This document shows positions 27,920-39,741 of a stretch of 64,000 bases of DNA, piece by piece. This DNA comes from Gammaproteobacteria bacterium. GTDB taxonomy: Bacteria > Pseudomonadota > Gammaproteobacteria > SURF-13. Position 1 is the first letter of the stretch; each line of letters starts with the position of its first letter. The stretch lies in contig JACPZD010000027.1 of the NCBI GenBank assembly GCA_016195665.1, positions 1 through 64,000 of the forward strand, read 5' to 3'. The position numbers were made by a program, and so were the translations under genes. Under the pieces are notes generated by a model that saw only the letters and a list, made by a program, of their open reading frames with translations, was not told where the DNA came from and did no database searches.

Positions 27920-29233
27920 ATGAGCAGCCAACCCGTTACAAACCTTCACCCCGACTACAAGGTCGCCGATATCAATCTCGCAGATTGGGGCCGCAAGGAA
28001 ATCGCCATCGCCGAGACCGAAATGCCGGGCCTCATGGCGCTGCGCGAGGAATACGCGGGACAAAAACCGTTACAGGGCGCACGCATCGCGGGCTGTTTGC
28101 ACATGACCATCCAGACCGCCGTGCTGATGGAGACATTGATCGCGCTTGGCGCCGAGATTCGCTGGTCATCGTGCAACATCTTTTCCACCCAGGATCACGC
28201 AGCGGCGGCGATGGCGGCAAACGGCATCCCCACCTTCGCCTGGAAGGGCGAGATCGAAGAGGAGTTCTGGTGGTGCATAGACCAGACTATCTTCGGGCCG
28301 AATGGCTGGCGCCCCAACATGATTCTGGACGACGGCGGCGATCTGACCCAGGTGATGCATGAGAAATACCCCGACCTGCTCAAGGATGTGCGCGGGCTGT
28401 CCGAGGAAACCACCACCGGCGTGCACCGTTTGTATGAAATGATGAAGGCGGGCGCGCTGAAAGTCCCCGCCATCAACATCAATGACTCGGTCACCAAATC
28501 CAAGTTCGACAATTTATACGGCTGCCGCGAATCGCTGGTGGACGGCATCAAGCGCGCCACCGACGTGATGATCGCCGGGAAAATCTGCGTGGTGCTGGGC
28601 TACGGCGACGTGGGCAAGGGCTGCGCGCAATCTCTGCGCGGCTTGGGCGCCACGGTGTGGGTCACCGAGATAGACCCGATCTGCGCCTTGCAGGCCGCGA
28701 TGGAAGGCTACCGTGTGATGCGCATGGACGACGTCGCCGATCAGGCCGACATCTTCGTCACCGCCACCGGCAATATCAACGTGATTACCCTGCAGCACAT
28801 GCGGCGCATGAAGAACAACGCCATCGTGTGCAATATCGGCCACTTCGATTCCGAGATAGACATCGCCTCCTTACGCCAGTACAAGTGGGAAAACATCAAG
28901 CCGCAGGTAGATCACGTGATCTTTCCCGACGGCAAACGCCTCATCGTGCTCGCCGAAGGCCGCCTGGTAAACCTGGGCTGCGGTACGGGGCATCCCAGCT
29001 TCGTGATGTCCAACTCCTTCACCAACCAGGTGATGGCGCAGATCGAGCTGTGGCAAAATCATAAAAAATACGAGCGTAAGGTCTACGTGCTGCCGAAGAC
29101 GTTGGACGAAAAGGTCGCGCGCCTGCACTTGAAAAAGCTCGGCGCCAAACTCACCGAGCTTACACCGAAGCAGGCGGAGTATCTGAGCATCTCCGTCAAC
29201 GGGCCGTACAAGCCGGAACACTACAGGTACTAA
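27920..29233 (+). CDS. ahcY: S-adenosylhomocysteine hydrolase
   Basis: An NAD-dependent enzyme (437 aa) splitting S-adenosylhomocysteine to homocysteine and adenosine, so recycling the product of methyl transfer. Markers are [36 protein letters not shown], the lysine/aspartate segment [20 protein letters not shown], the NAD site [20 protein letters not shown], and the C-terminal [10 protein letters not shown], which is the universal end of the family. The ATG at 27920 is chosen because the longer frame would translate the repeat. Confidence 0.97.
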   Translation: MSSQPVTNLHPDYKVADINLADWGRKEIAIAETEMPGLMALREEYAGQKPLQGARIAGCLHMTIQTAVLMETLIALGAEIRWSSCNIFSTQDHAAAAMAANGIPTFAWKGEIEEEFWWCIDQTIFGPNGWRPNMILDDGGDLTQVMHEKYPDLLKDVRGLSEETTTGVHRLYEMMKAGALKVPAININDSVTKSKFDNLYGCRESLVDGIKRATDVMIAGKICVVLGYGDVGKGCAQSLRGLGATVWVTEIDPICALQAAMEGYRVMRMDDVADQADIFVTATGNINVITLQHMRRMKNNAIVCNIGHFDSEIDIASLRQYKWENIKPQVDHVIFPDGKRLIVLAEGRLVNLGCGTGHPSFVMSNSFTNQVMAQIELWQNHKKYERKVYVLPKTLDEKVARLHLKKLGAKLTELTPKQAEYLSISVNGPYKPEHYRY

Positions 29234-29322
29234 CGGCAGATACAAGATAAAAGATTCAAGATACAAGTAAAACGACAAACACGGCAACCCTTGTATCTTT
29301 TCCCTTGTATCTTGTATCTGTT
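29234..29322. repeat. GATACAAG hairpin repeat between ahcY and metF
   Basis: CAGATACAAGATAAAAGATT and further words to 29267 form the left arm; CTTGTATCTTTTCCCTTGTA and on to CTTGTATCTG (29288-29318) form the right arm, about 31 bases each with few mismatches. It starts directly after the ahcY TAA and ends ten bases before metF. It is the clearest copy together with the next one. Confidence 0.92.
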
Positions 29323-29327
29323 TCTCT

Positions 29328-30179
29328 ATGCAATCCCAAAAACAACACGAACGGGTCTTCAGCTTCGAATTCTTCCCGCCCAAAAACGAGGACGCCGCCG
29401 TCAAGCTGCGTGAAGCACGCAACGCACTCGCCAACCTCAAACCGCGTTTCTTTTCCGTGACCTTCGGCGCGGGCGGCAGCACGCGCGACCGCACCCTGGA
29501 AACCGTGGTCGAGGTACGAAAGTCCGGCCTGCAAGCCGCGCCGCACTTGTCCTGCATCGCCTCCACCCGCGCCGAACTGCGCGAACTGCTGAGCACCTAT
29601 AAACAGCACGGCATCCGCCACATCGTGGCGCTGCGCGGCGACCTCCCCGCGGGAGCGAGCAAGCCCGGTGAACTGCCCTATGCGCGCGACCTGGTCGAGT
29701 TTATCCGCGCCGAGACGGGCGATCATTTTCACATCGAGGTGGCCGCCTATCCGGAGTTTCACCCGGAGGCGCACGACGCCGCGCACGATTTACAAAACTT
29801 CAAGCGCAAAGTCGAGGCGGGCGCAAACAGCGCCATGACGCAATATTTTTACAACGCGGACGCCTATTACCGCTTTGTGGAAAGCTGTGAAAAGATGGGT
29901 ATCACATTGCCCATCGTGCCCGGCATCATGCCTATTACCCATTACGTTCAGCTCGCCCGCTTCTCCGACCGCTGCGGCGCGGAAATTCCGCGCTGGCTGC
30001 GCAAACGCCTCGAAGCCTTTGGCGACGACGCCGCATCACTGCGCGCCTTCGGTCTCGACGTCGTGAGCGAACTGTGCCGCGCACTGCTCGACGCGGGCGC
30101 GCCGGGCCTGCACTTCTACACCATGAACCAGGCTGCGCCCACGATTGCGATTTGGAATAATCTGCGGCTGGGTCAATGA
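29328..30179 (+). CDS. metF: 5,10-methylenetetrahydrofolate reductase
   Basis: A flavoprotein (283 aa) reducing methylene-THF to methyl-THF for methionine synthesis. FSFEFFPPKNEDAAVKL at the start, FFSVTFGAGGSTRDRTLE, HIVALRGDLPAG and the FIVPGIMPI-like block are the family signature. It is the third gene of the methyl cycle run. The hairpin repeat occupies the space where a ribosome site would be, and I find no Shine-Dalgarno sequence before the ATG. Confidence 0.96.
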   Translation: MQSQKQHERVFSFEFFPPKNEDAAVKLREARNALANLKPRFFSVTFGAGGSTRDRTLETVVEVRKSGLQAAPHLSCIASTRAELRELLSTYKQHGIRHIVALRGDLPAGASKPGELPYARDLVEFIRAETGDHFHIEVAAYPEFHPEAHDAAHDLQNFKRKVEAGANSAMTQYFYNADAYYRFVESCEKMGITLPIVPGIMPITHYVQLARFSDRCGAEIPRWLRKRLEAFGDDAASLRAFGLDVVSELCRALLDAGAPGLHFYTMNQAAPTIAIWNNLRLGQ

Positions 30180-30182
30180 AAG

Positions 30183-30270
30183 GCAGGTACAAGATAAAAG
30201 ATACAAGATACAAGAAAAACGACGAACATTTTTCCCTTGTATCTTTTCCCTTGTATCTTGTATCTGTTTT
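30183..30270. repeat. GATACAAG hairpin repeat between metF and bioA
   Basis: GCAGGTACAAGATAAAAG and on to CAAGATACAAG (to about 30213), then CTTGTATCTTTTCCCTTGTA and CTTGTATCTG (30236-30267). It starts four bases after the metF stop and ends six bases before the bioA ATG. Its arms are nearly identical to those of the ahcY-metF copy. Confidence 0.92.
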
Positions 30271-30273
30271 TCC

Positions 30274-31623
30274 ATGACCAACGACGAGTTCTCGCGGCGC
30301 GATCTTGCCGTACTATGGCACCCTTGCACGCAGATGAAGGATCACGAGCAGTTCCCGCTCATCCCTGTCAAACGCGCGCAAGGCGTGTGGCTGGAAGACT
30401 ACGACGGCAAGCGTTACCTCGACGCGATTAGTTCGTGGTGGGTGAACCTGTTCGGTCACTGTAATCTGCGCATCAACGCGGCGTTACGCGATCAACTAGA
30501 TCAATTGGATCACGTGCTGCTTGCCGGCTTTACTCATGAGCCTGTCATTGAGCTTTCAGAACGATTGATTCGGCTTGCACCCGCAGGGCTCACGCGCTGC
30601 TTTTATGCCGATAGCGGCTCGGCTGCGGTGGAGATTGCGCTCAAGATGAGTTTCCACTATTGGCGCAATCTGGGGCAAACCGGGAAAACAAAATTTATTA
30701 CCCTCAGCAACAGCTACCACGGCGAAACCCTGGGCGCGCTGGCGGTAAGCAACGTGCCGCTCTATAAGGAAACCTATGCGCCGCTGTTGATGGATGTCAT
30801 CAGCATAACCTCACCGGACTGTTTTTATCGAGAAGCTGGCGAAAGCTGTAGCGACTATTCAAGGCGCATGTTTGCTCATATGGAGCAGGCCTTGGAGAAG
30901 CATGCGACAGAGGCCTGTGCGGTTATCGTCGAGCCGCTGGTGCAGTGCGCGGGCGGCATGCGCATGTATGACCCGGTTTATTTAACCCTGCTGCGCGAAG
31001 CCTGCGACCGCCACGGCGTACACCTCATTGCCGACGAGGTTGCCGTGGGCTTTGGCCGCACCGGAAAGATGTTTGCGTGTGAACACGCGGCGGTGACACC
31101 GGACTTTCTTTGTTTGGGCAAAGGCCTGACCGGAGGCTATCTGCCGCTCTCCGCCGTGCTTACCACGGACAGGATTTATCTGGCCTTTTACGGCGATTAC
31201 GCCACACGCAAGGCCTTTTTGCACTCGCACAGTTACACGGGGAATCCGCTGGCCTGCCGCGCGGCGCTGGCGACACTGGATATTTTTGAGCAAGACAAGG
31301 TGCTGGAACACAATCAGACACTCGCACGGGCGATGCGCGACGCCACCGCACAGCTCTCAAATCACCCGCACGTCGCCGAGGTACGCCAGACGGGCATGAT
31401 ACTCGCCATTGAGATGATTAAGGATAAAGCCACCCGCACACCCTACCCGTGGCAAGAGCGGCGCGGGTTATCCGTGTATCGCAATGCGCTAGAACAAGGG
31501 GTTTTGTTGCGGCCGCTCGGCGATGTGATTTACTTCATGCCACCGTATGTGATTACGCCGGAACAGATAGGCCATCTGACCAATGTCACCCGGCAGGCGA
31601 TCAATGTTGCGACCCAGGATTGA
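30274..31623 (+). CDS. bioA: Adenosylmethionine-8-amino-7-oxononanoate aminotransferase
   Basis: A PLP enzyme of biotin synthesis (449 aa), which uses SAM as amino donor. Markers are LWHPCTQMKDHEQFPLIPV, ISSWWVNLFGHCN, the YADSGSAAVEIALKMSFHYW block and the PLP lysine in LCLGKGLTGGYLPLSAVL. Use of SAM gives a loose link to metK. A longer frame from 30145 would translate metF's end and the repeat, so the ATG at 30274 is used. No Shine-Dalgarno sequence is visible. Confidence 0.95.
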   Translation: MTNDEFSRRDLAVLWHPCTQMKDHEQFPLIPVKRAQGVWLEDYDGKRYLDAISSWWVNLFGHCNLRINAALRDQLDQLDHVLLAGFTHEPVIELSERLIRLAPAGLTRCFYADSGSAAVEIALKMSFHYWRNLGQTGKTKFITLSNSYHGETLGALAVSNVPLYKETYAPLLMDVISITSPDCFYREAGESCSDYSRRMFAHMEQALEKHATEACAVIVEPLVQCAGGMRMYDPVYLTLLREACDRHGVHLIADEVAVGFGRTGKMFACEHAAVTPDFLCLGKGLTGGYLPLSAVLTTDRIYLAFYGDYATRKAFLHSHSYTGNPLACRAALATLDIFEQDKVLEHNQTLARAMRDATAQLSNHPHVAEVRQTGMILAIEMIKDKATRTPYPWQERRGLSVYRNALEQGVLLRPLGDVIYFMPPYVITPEQIGHLTNVTRQAINVATQD

Positions 31624-31669
31624 CGGAGGCATTGGTTGGGGGCATAAAGTCTCACCCCTAGCCCCTGTC

Positions 31670-33535
31670 TCATAACGGATTGTCGAGAAAATACCGGTCC
31701 ATGACCTGGCGCGCCACCGGGGCGGCGGCGGTGGAGCCGTGACTGCCGTTCTCGACGATCACCGCGACAGCGATGCGCGGATCGTCGGCGGGGGCGAAGG
31801 CGATAAACAGGGCGTGATCGCGGAGCCGCTCGGCGACCTTCCCCTGCACATATTTTTCATCCTGTTTGACGCCGAAAACCTGCGCCGTGCCGGTCTTGCC
31901 GGCGATTGTGTACTGCGCGTCCAGCCCAATCCTGCGTGCCGTACCATGCTCGCTGTGCACCACCCGCACCATTGCATCAACTACGCTCTGCCAATGCGCG
32001 GGATTGACGATGGTGACTTGCTCCAGAGGTTCGCCGGCCAAAGGGGTCAACGCATGGCTGACAGAGTCCTCGACCGCCTTGACCAGTGCGGGCGGCCAGC
32101 GCTTGCCGCGATTGGCGAGGGTGGCGGTGGCCACCGCCAGTTGCAGAGGCGTCACCAGGGTGTAGCCCTGGCCGATCCCGGCGATCAGCGTCTCGCCCGG
32201 ATACCAGGGCTGGTTATGGACACGGCGTTTCCATTCCGGTGAGGGGATGAGGCCCTCCAGTTCCCCTGTGACGTCTATGCCGGTCTTGACGCCGAAGCCG
32301 AAGCGGGTCAAAAAATCGTGCAGCCGGTCTATGCCGAGAGCATGCGCCAAGGTGTAGAAATACACATCACAGGACTCGACGATGGCCTTGTCGAGGCTGA
32401 CCGAGCCGTGACCGCCGTGTTTCCAGTCACGATACTGGTGCGCCTGTCCCGTGAGGGTATAAAAGCCAGGGCAGAAAGCATTTTGGTCGAGGCTGATCTC
32501 TTTCATCTCCAGCCCGCCCAGGCCGACAAAGGGTTTGATCGTGGAGCCGGGCGGATAAGCGCCACGCAGCGCGCGGTTGTACAAGGGTTGATCGGGTGAA
32601 TTGTGCAGGGCGTCGTAGCTCTTGCTGTCTATGCCGTTGACGAACGGGTTAGGGTCATAGCCCGGCATGCTGACGAACGCCAGCACTGACCCGTCGCGCG
32701 GATTGAGCGCCACCACCGCGCCGCGATTCTGTCCCAGCGCCTGTTCCGCGACAGCCTGTAGGCGGGCGTCCATATTAAGATGGAGGTTTTGCCCGGCCTG
32801 GGGCGGTGTGGTTGCCAAGACTCTGAGCCTGCGGCCCTGGGCATTGGTTTCCACCTGCTCGAATCCCACCCGGCCGTGGAGAATCTCTTCGTACGATTTT
32901 TCCACGCCGGTCTTGCCTATGTGGGTAGTGCCGCTGTAGTTGGAAGTATCCAAATCGCCGAGCTCTTCTTCGCTGATCCGGCCTACATAACCGATCGCGT
33001 GCACACCCAATGCCCCCAAGGGATAATGGCGGGAGAGACCGGCCGCCACATCCACACCGGGAAAGCGCGGGCGGTTGACCGCGAAGCGCGCGACCTCCTC
33101 CTCGCTCAGACGAAAACGCAGCGGCACGCCTTTGGCGCTGCGTTTTTGCGCTAGCGCCTTACGGAAGCGCTTGATGTCGGCATCCGTAAGCGCGACGATT
33201 TCCCGCAGGGCAACCAGGGTCGCGTCCAGATCGGGGACCTGTTCGGGGACGATCTCCAGGCTGTAGGCCGGCAGGTTCTGGGCCAGCACCACCCCGTTAC
33301 GGTCGTAGATCAAACCGCGGCCAGGCGGCAGCGCCGCGAGGGTGATACGGTTATTTTGCGAGAGTGTGGCGTAGTGTTCGTGGTAGACGATTTGCAGATA
33401 CACCAGCCGTACGATGACCAGCGCCATCAAGGAAAGCACAGCCGCGACCGCGACAACCACCCGCCGGTTGAACAACCGGGCCTCGTGGATGCGATCGCGG
33501 ATCGAGTTTTCGGGGGCTACGCGGGTGTCTATCAT
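31670..33535 (-). CDS. mrdA: Penicillin-binding protein 2
   Basis: The transpeptidase of the elongation machinery (621 aa). One N-terminal membrane helix (about residues 28-48), a pedestal domain, and the transpeptidase with active-site GSTIKPFVGL (SxxK), SCD in VESCDVYFYTLAHALG, and KTGTAQVFG. It cross-links peptidoglycan along the lateral wall, with RodA and MreBCD. It is last in mreB-mreC-mreD-mrdA; rodA would be expected next but lies elsewhere. Confidence 0.96.
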   Translation of the reverse strand: MIDTRVAPENSIRDRIHEARLFNRRVVVAVAAVLSLMALVIVRLVYLQIVYHEHYATLSQNNRITLAALPPGRGLIYDRNGVVLAQNLPAYSLEIVPEQVPDLDATLVALREIVALTDADIKRFRKALAQKRSAKGVPLRFRLSEEEVARFAVNRPRFPGVDVAAGLSRHYPLGALGVHAIGYVGRISEEELGDLDTSNYSGTTHIGKTGVEKSYEEILHGRVGFEQVETNAQGRRLRVLATTPPQAGQNLHLNMDARLQAVAEQALGQNRGAVVALNPRDGSVLAFVSMPGYDPNPFVNGIDSKSYDALHNSPDQPLYNRALRGAYPPGSTIKPFVGLGGLEMKEISLDQNAFCPGFYTLTGQAHQYRDWKHGGHGSVSLDKAIVESCDVYFYTLAHALGIDRLHDFLTRFGFGVKTGIDVTGELEGLIPSPEWKRRVHNQPWYPGETLIAGIGQGYTLVTPLQLAVATATLANRGKRWPPALVKAVEDSVSHALTPLAGEPLEQVTIVNPAHWQSVVDAMVRVVHSEHGTARRIGLDAQYTIAGKTGTAQVFGVKQDEKYVQGKVAERLRDHALFIAFAPADDPRIAVAVIVENGSHGSTAAAPVARQVMDRYFLDNPL

Positions 33536-33544
33536 TATTGTGTA

Positions 33545-33592
33545 GGGCCGAATTCATTCGGCCTAGCCATGCGAATGAATTCGCACCTACCC
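33545..33592. repeat. GGCCGAATKAATTCGGCC-type palindrome, extended copy
   Basis: GTAGGGCCGAATTCATTCGGCC followed by a second, related half GCGAATGAATTCGC and CACCTAC. It fills the gap between mreD and mrdA. Same family as at 10348, 17427 and 26523. Confidence 0.85.
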
Positions 33593-34075
33593 GTTTGTAA
33601 CATAGCGGCGGCGCAGATCGCGCAGTAGGAAAAACACCCATGGCCATAGCAACATGCTGGTGAGCGCGGGGAGCCAGTATTTCCAACTACGCGGCGGCTG
33701 GCCGATGACCCCCTGCACCCAGAGATTCAGCATCTGCTCCATGATGATGAGCAGCATGACCATGAACGCCTGCTGCCACACCGGAAACAGACGCGCCTGA
33801 CGGTGCAGTTTGATGGCGATGTAAGCCACCACCGCCAGGGCCAGGGCGTGTTGTCCCAGCAAGGCGCCGTTTATTACGTCGAGCAATATCCCCATCACCC
33901 AGGCGATGCCGACTCCCACCCGCTCGGGCACAGCCAGACACCAATAAATCAGCACCAGCGCCACCCACTCCGGCCGGTACACCTGGGCGGCGGCGGGCAT
34001 GGGAAGCAGGGTAAGCAGCAACGCGCTCACCAGGCTCAACGCAATCACCCAACCGCCGGTGTAGCGCGCGCTCAC
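33587..34075 (-). CDS. mreD: Rod-shape determining membrane protein MreD
   Basis: A 162-aa membrane protein with about five helices; part of the elongasome, joining MreC to the cytoplasmic MreB filament. YRPEWVALVLIYWCLAVPER is a typical MreD segment, followed by GILLDVINGALLGQHALAL. It begins with GTG overlapping the mreC stop (GTGA, 34072-34075). Confidence 0.93.
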   Translation of the reverse strand: MSARYTGGWVIALSLVSALLLTLLPMPAAAQVYRPEWVALVLIYWCLAVPERVGVGIAWVMGILLDVINGALLGQHALALAVVAYIAIKLHRQARLFPVWQQAFMVMLLIIMEQMLNLWVQGVIGQPPRSWKYWLPALTSMLLWPWVFFLLRDLRRRYVTNG

Positions 34076-35052
34076 TCAATCGGTCCTTCTGATTCCGGAG
34101 GTGGAGAAATCTCTGCAGCAGGTGGGGCCGGATTCACCGGCGCGGGTGGTGCAACCACAGGCGCTGTGGGTACCGGCGGGGGTGTAACCGCAACCTTCGG
34201 CGGCGCGGCTTCTGTGACGACCAGCAACACCTCGCGGCTGCGTTCGATATGCGCGGCAGGCACGGCGCTGACGCGCGCGAAGGAGAGGCCGGGCTGGTTT
34301 TCCACCGCGACGATGGTGGCGACGGGATAAGAAGGCGGAAAGCGCCCGCCTAAACCGGAGGTGACCAGCAGGTCGCCGACCCGCACGTCGGCATTCTTGG
34401 TGATATAAGGAATGTCGAGGCGATTAAATGAGCCGGTTCCGACCGCGAGGGCGCGCAGACCGTTGCGATTGATCTGCACCGGCAGCGCGTGACTGGGATC
34501 GGTGATGAGCACCGCGGTGCTGGTGAGAGGTCCGGCATGCAGTACCTGACCCATCACGCCATCGGCGTCCAACAGCGGCTGGCCGGCCTTGACTCCGTCA
34601 CGCGAACCCTTGTTAAGCAGGATCTGATGCCGGAACGGATCCATGTCCACCTGCAACAGCTCGGCCACCAGCAGGCGTTCGCGGATTTGCAATGACGACT
34701 GCAAGAGGTCTCTCAGCCGCTTGTTTTCGGTCTCCAGGGCGGCGAATTTTTGCAACCGGCCCTTGAGCAGCAGATTCTGCTCGCGCAGTCCGGTGTTTTG
34801 ATCCAGCAGCGCATTGCGGCTGGACAGGTTTTCGCCGGCCCAGTTACCCGCCCTGGCCGTCAGGTCAACGATATATTGCAGCGGATAGACAGCCAGGGAG
34901 AGGCCCGCCCGCACCTCGCCCAGCAGGTGCAGGCGATGGTCCAAGGTCATCAGAATAATCGAGGCGGCGCACAAAATGAACAGCCGCAGACCGGTCGCCG
35001 GACCGTAAACAAACAGGGGCTTCATGTGACGCTGAAAGAGAGGAGAACTCAT
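34072..35052 (-). CDS. mreC: Rod-shape determining protein MreC
   Basis: A 326-aa periplasmic protein anchored by one N-terminal helix (about residues 20-40), with a coiled coil (LREQNLLLKGRLQKFAALE) and two beta domains containing LLNKGSRDGVKAGQPLLDAD and GVMGQVLHAGPLTSTAVLIT. It links PBP2 to the cell-shape machinery. The last 45 residues are a proline- and alanine-rich tail with repeated PP and AP words, longer than in E. coli and probably disordered. Confidence 0.95.
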   Translation of the reverse strand: MSSPLFQRHMKPLFVYGPATGLRLFILCAASIILMTLDHRLHLLGEVRAGLSLAVYPLQYIVDLTARAGNWAGENLSSRNALLDQNTGLREQNLLLKGRLQKFAALETENKRLRDLLQSSLQIRERLLVAELLQVDMDPFRHQILLNKGSRDGVKAGQPLLDADGVMGQVLHAGPLTSTAVLITDPSHALPVQINRNGLRALAVGTGSFNRLDIPYITKNADVRVGDLLVTSGLGGRFPPSYPVATIVAVENQPGLSFARVSAVPAAHIERSREVLLVVTEAAPPKVAVTPPPVPTAPVVAPPAPVNPAPPAAEISPPPESEGPIE

Positions 35053-35119
35053 CGCTTAATCCGCCCCATTAGCGGCGCCTGACCCTATAGGGTTTGCAGT
35101 GGCGCAGATCAAGTATCCG

Positions 35120-36576
<1,457 letters not shown>

Positions 36577-36672
36577 GGGAAAAGGGAAAAGATACAAGGG
36601 GAAAGGGCATTAAGGAGACGTGTAGGCGTATTGTTCTTTTCCCTTTTTCCTTTCCCCTTTTCCCTGTTATAA
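36577..36672. repeat. GATACAAG/GGGAAAAG hairpin repeat between gatC and gatA
   Basis: GGGAAAAGGGAAAAGATACA (36579-36598) and TCTTTTCCCTTTTTCCTTTC on to CCCTGTTATA (36634-36670) are inverted arms. It begins right after the gatC stop and ends ten bases before the gatA ATG. A purine-rich variant of the family. Confidence 0.8.
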
Positions 36673-36681
36673 ATAATACAT

Positions 36682-38136
36682 ATGCACACCAAAACCCTAG
36701 CCGAATTATCGCGTGCCCTGCAAAAGCGCGAGATCTCCAGTGTAGATCTGACGCGCGCCTATCTTGAGCGCGTCGCGCGGCACAATTCCGCACTCAATTG
36801 TTACATCAGCGTCACAGCGGAACAGGCCTTGGCGCAGGCGCAGGCCGCCGATGCGCGCCTTGCAAAAAATGAGGGCGGCGCGCTCACCGGCATCCCCATT
36901 GCGCAGAAAGACATTTTTTGCACTAAAGGCGTGAAGACCAGTTGCGGCTCCAAGATGCTCGACAACTTCACCGCTCCGTATGACGCAACCACGGTCGAGC
37001 GTTTTAATCAGGCCGGCGCAATCATGCTCGGCAAGACCAACATGGACGAGTTCGCCATGGGTTCCTCCAACGAGACCAGTTACTACGGCCCGGTGAAAAA
37101 TCCGTGGGATCTCGCCGCCGTACCCGGCGGATCTTCGGGCGGTTCCGCCGCGGCCGTGGCCGCACGTCTTGCTCCTGCGGCGACAGGCACCGACACCGGC
37201 GGCTCCATCCGCCAACCGGCGGCGCTGTGCAACCTCACAGGCTTGAAGCCGACGTACGGCAGAGTGTCGCGCTACGGTATGATCGCTTTCGCCTCCAGTC
37301 TGGATCAGGGCGGCCCGATGGCCCGCAGCGCGGAGGACTGCGCCCTGCTGTTGCAAGTGATGGCGGGCTTTGACCCGCGTGACTCCACCAGCGTAGATCG
37401 TCCCGTGCCCGACTACTCGGCGGCTCTCAATGAATCCATCAAAGGTTTGCATATCGGCCTGCCCAAAGAATATTTTGCCGAGGGTCTCGACCCAAACGTC
37501 GCCGCCGTCATTAACACGGCAATCAAGGCATATGAAAAACTCGGTGCGACCGTTAAAGAGATCAGCCTGCCCAACACCCATCTCGCCGTGCCGACCTATT
37601 ACGTGATTGCCCCCGCGGAATGTTCGTCTAATCTGTCACGCTTTGACGGCGTGCGCTTCGGCTACCGCTGCAAAGACCCCAGGGATCTCGAAGATTTGTA
37701 CAAACGCTCGCGCGGCGAAGGGTTCGGCGCAGAGGTCCAGCGCCGCATCATGATCGGCACCTATGTACTGTCCGCCGGATACTACGACGCTTATTACCTC
37801 AAGGCGCAAAGACTGCGCCGTCTCATCAGCGACGATTTCAAAAAGGCCTTTGCCGAGGTGGACGTCGTCATGGGACCGACATCTCCCACGCCAGCCTTCA
37901 ATCTCGGCGAGAAGACTAACGACCCAGTGACCATGTACCTGTCCGACATCTACACCATCGCCGCCAACCTCGCCGGGCTGCCGGGCATGTCTATACCGGC
38001 AGGTTTCGTGGGCCAGCGTCCGGTAGGTTTACAGATCATCGGCAATTATTTCGACGAGGCGCGCTTGCTGAACGTCGCGCATCAATATCAACAAATCACC
38101 GATTGGCATGCACGCATGCCGCAGGGTTTTGAGTAA
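36682..38136 (+). CDS. gatA: Aspartyl/glutamyl-tRNA amidotransferase subunit A
   Basis: The amidase subunit (484 aa), which releases ammonia from glutamine. The Ser-cisSer-Lys triad is visible: lysine in [11 protein letters not shown], and serines in the glycine/serine-rich [14 protein letters not shown] and [15 protein letters not shown]. It needs GatB and GatC. No clear ribosome site precedes the ATG, because the repeat fills the gap from gatC. Confidence 0.97.
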   Translation: MHTKTLAELSRALQKREISSVDLTRAYLERVARHNSALNCYISVTAEQALAQAQAADARLAKNEGGALTGIPIAQKDIFCTKGVKTSCGSKMLDNFTAPYDATTVERFNQAGAIMLGKTNMDEFAMGSSNETSYYGPVKNPWDLAAVPGGSSGGSAAAVAARLAPAATGTDTGGSIRQPAALCNLTGLKPTYGRVSRYGMIAFASSLDQGGPMARSAEDCALLLQVMAGFDPRDSTSVDRPVPDYSAALNESIKGLHIGLPKEYFAEGLDPNVAAVINTAIKAYEKLGATVKEISLPNTHLAVPTYYVIAPAECSSNLSRFDGVRFGYRCKDPRDLEDLYKRSRGEGFGAEVQRRIMIGTYVLSAGYYDAYYLKAQRLRRLISDDFKKAFAEVDVVMGPTSPTPAFNLGEKTNDPVTMYLSDIYTIAANLAGLPGMSIPAGFVGQRPVGLQIIGNYFDEARLLNVAHQYQQITDWHARMPQGFE

Positions 38137-38142
38137 ACAAGT

Positions 38143-39579
38143 ATGGAATGGGAAACCGTCATCGGTCTTGAAATACACGCCCAGCTCGCCACGAAAAGCA
38201 AAATCTTTTCCGGCGCGCCGATCGTCTATGGGGCGCCGCCCAACACGCAGGCCTGCGCGGTGGATCTCGGCCTGCCGGGCGTGCTGCCGGTACTGAACGC
38301 AGAAGCCGTGCGCATGGCGGTGAAGTTCGGTCTCGCGGTCGGCGCCAGGATTGCGCCGCGTTCGATCTTTGCGCGTAAAAATTATTTCTACCCGGATCTC
38401 CCCAAGGGTTACCAGATCAGCCAATACGAACTGCCGGTGGTGGCGCAAGGCAGTATCGAGATTGAACTCGAAGACGGCGGCGCCAAGACCATCGGCATTA
38501 CCCGCGCACACCTCGAAGAAGACGCCGGCAAATCGCTGCACGAAGACTTCCACGGCATGACGGGGATAGACCTCAATCGCGCCGGCACGCCGCTGTTGGA
38601 GATCGTCTCTGAACCCGATATGCGCTCCGCCAAAGAGGCGGTCGCCTACATGAAAAAAATCCATTCGCTGGTGCGCTATCTGGAAATCTGCGACGGCAAC
38701 ATGCAGGAAGGTTCGTTCCGTTGCGACGCCAACGTCTCGGTGCGACCCAAGGGCCAGCATGAATTCGGCACCCGCGCGGAGTTGAAAAACATCAACTCAT
38801 TCCGCTTTGTCGAGAAGGCGATCAACTACGAGGTGCAGCGTCAGATTGAATTGATCGAGGGCGGTGGCAGCGTGGTGCAAGAGACCCGTCTCTACGACGC
38901 GGACAAGGACGAAACGCGCCCGATGCGTTCCAAGGAAGAGGCGAACGACTACCGCTATTTCCCCGATCCTGATTTGCTGCCGCTGGAAATCGAGAGCGCC
39001 TTTATTGAGCAGGTCAGAAAATCTTTACCCGAACTGCCGGACGAAAAGAAGCGGCGTTTTATGAGCGAGCACGGCTTGTCGGTCTACGAGGCGGGTGTGC
39101 TCACCTCAAGCCGCGAGGTGGCCAATTATTACGAGGCCACTCTGCACGCCGGCGGTGGGGAAGCGAAGCTTTGCGCCAACTGGGTGATGGGCGAATTGCT
39201 GGGGGCGTTGAACAAAGACAATCTCGACATCACGGCCAGCCCGATCAGCCCGGAACAACTCGGCGGCATGTTGCGGCGCATCACCGACAACACGATCTCG
39301 GGCAAGATCGCCAAGCAAGTCTTCGAGGCCATGTGGAACAAAGAGGGCGACGCCGATACGGTTATTAAAAAGAAGGGGCTCCAACAAGTCACCGACAGCG
39401 GTGCGATTGAAAAGGTGATAACTGAAGTGATCGCAAAGTTTCCCGAACAGCTCGCGCAATACCGCAGCGGTCAGGAAAAATTATTCACCTTCTTTGTCGG
39501 CCAGGTGATGAAGGCGAGCCAAGGCAAGGCCAACCCGGCGCAGGTCAACGATTTGCTCAAAGAGAAACTTAAACCGTAA
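38143..39579 (+). CDS. gatB: Aspartyl/glutamyl-tRNA amidotransferase subunit B
   Basis: The tRNA-binding and kinase subunit (478 aa). [20 protein letters not shown] at the start, [32 protein letters not shown] and the [10 protein letters not shown] block are the family marks, and the YqeY-like tail domain is complete. It follows gatA by six bases. With GatA and GatC it converts Glu-tRNA(Gln) and/or Asp-tRNA(Asn). Confidence 0.97.
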   Translation: MEWETVIGLEIHAQLATKSKIFSGAPIVYGAPPNTQACAVDLGLPGVLPVLNAEAVRMAVKFGLAVGARIAPRSIFARKNYFYPDLPKGYQISQYELPVVAQGSIEIELEDGGAKTIGITRAHLEEDAGKSLHEDFHGMTGIDLNRAGTPLLEIVSEPDMRSAKEAVAYMKKIHSLVRYLEICDGNMQEGSFRCDANVSVRPKGQHEFGTRAELKNINSFRFVEKAINYEVQRQIELIEGGGSVVQETRLYDADKDETRPMRSKEEANDYRYFPDPDLLPLEIESAFIEQVRKSLPELPDEKKRRFMSEHGLSVYEAGVLTSSREVANYYEATLHAGGGEAKLCANWVMGELLGALNKDNLDITASPISPEQLGGMLRRITDNTISGKIAKQVFEAMWNKEGDADTVIKKKGLQQVTDSGAIEKVITEVIAKFPEQLAQYRSGQEKLFTFFVGQVMKASQGKANPAQVNDLLKEKLKP

Positions 39580-39741
39580 CAACGCCAATGGCTTATCGTC
39601 CGTGAGATCAAGGACTACACCCCGCCCGGCACGGCGCCAAATGCGCTGACGGCTCCCAAGGGTGAAGCAGGACAGGCCAAGATGCATCTGCTTGATACGC
39701 GGTGAGCAGGTCAACAACGTGGAAATAGCCGATCTGACCCA

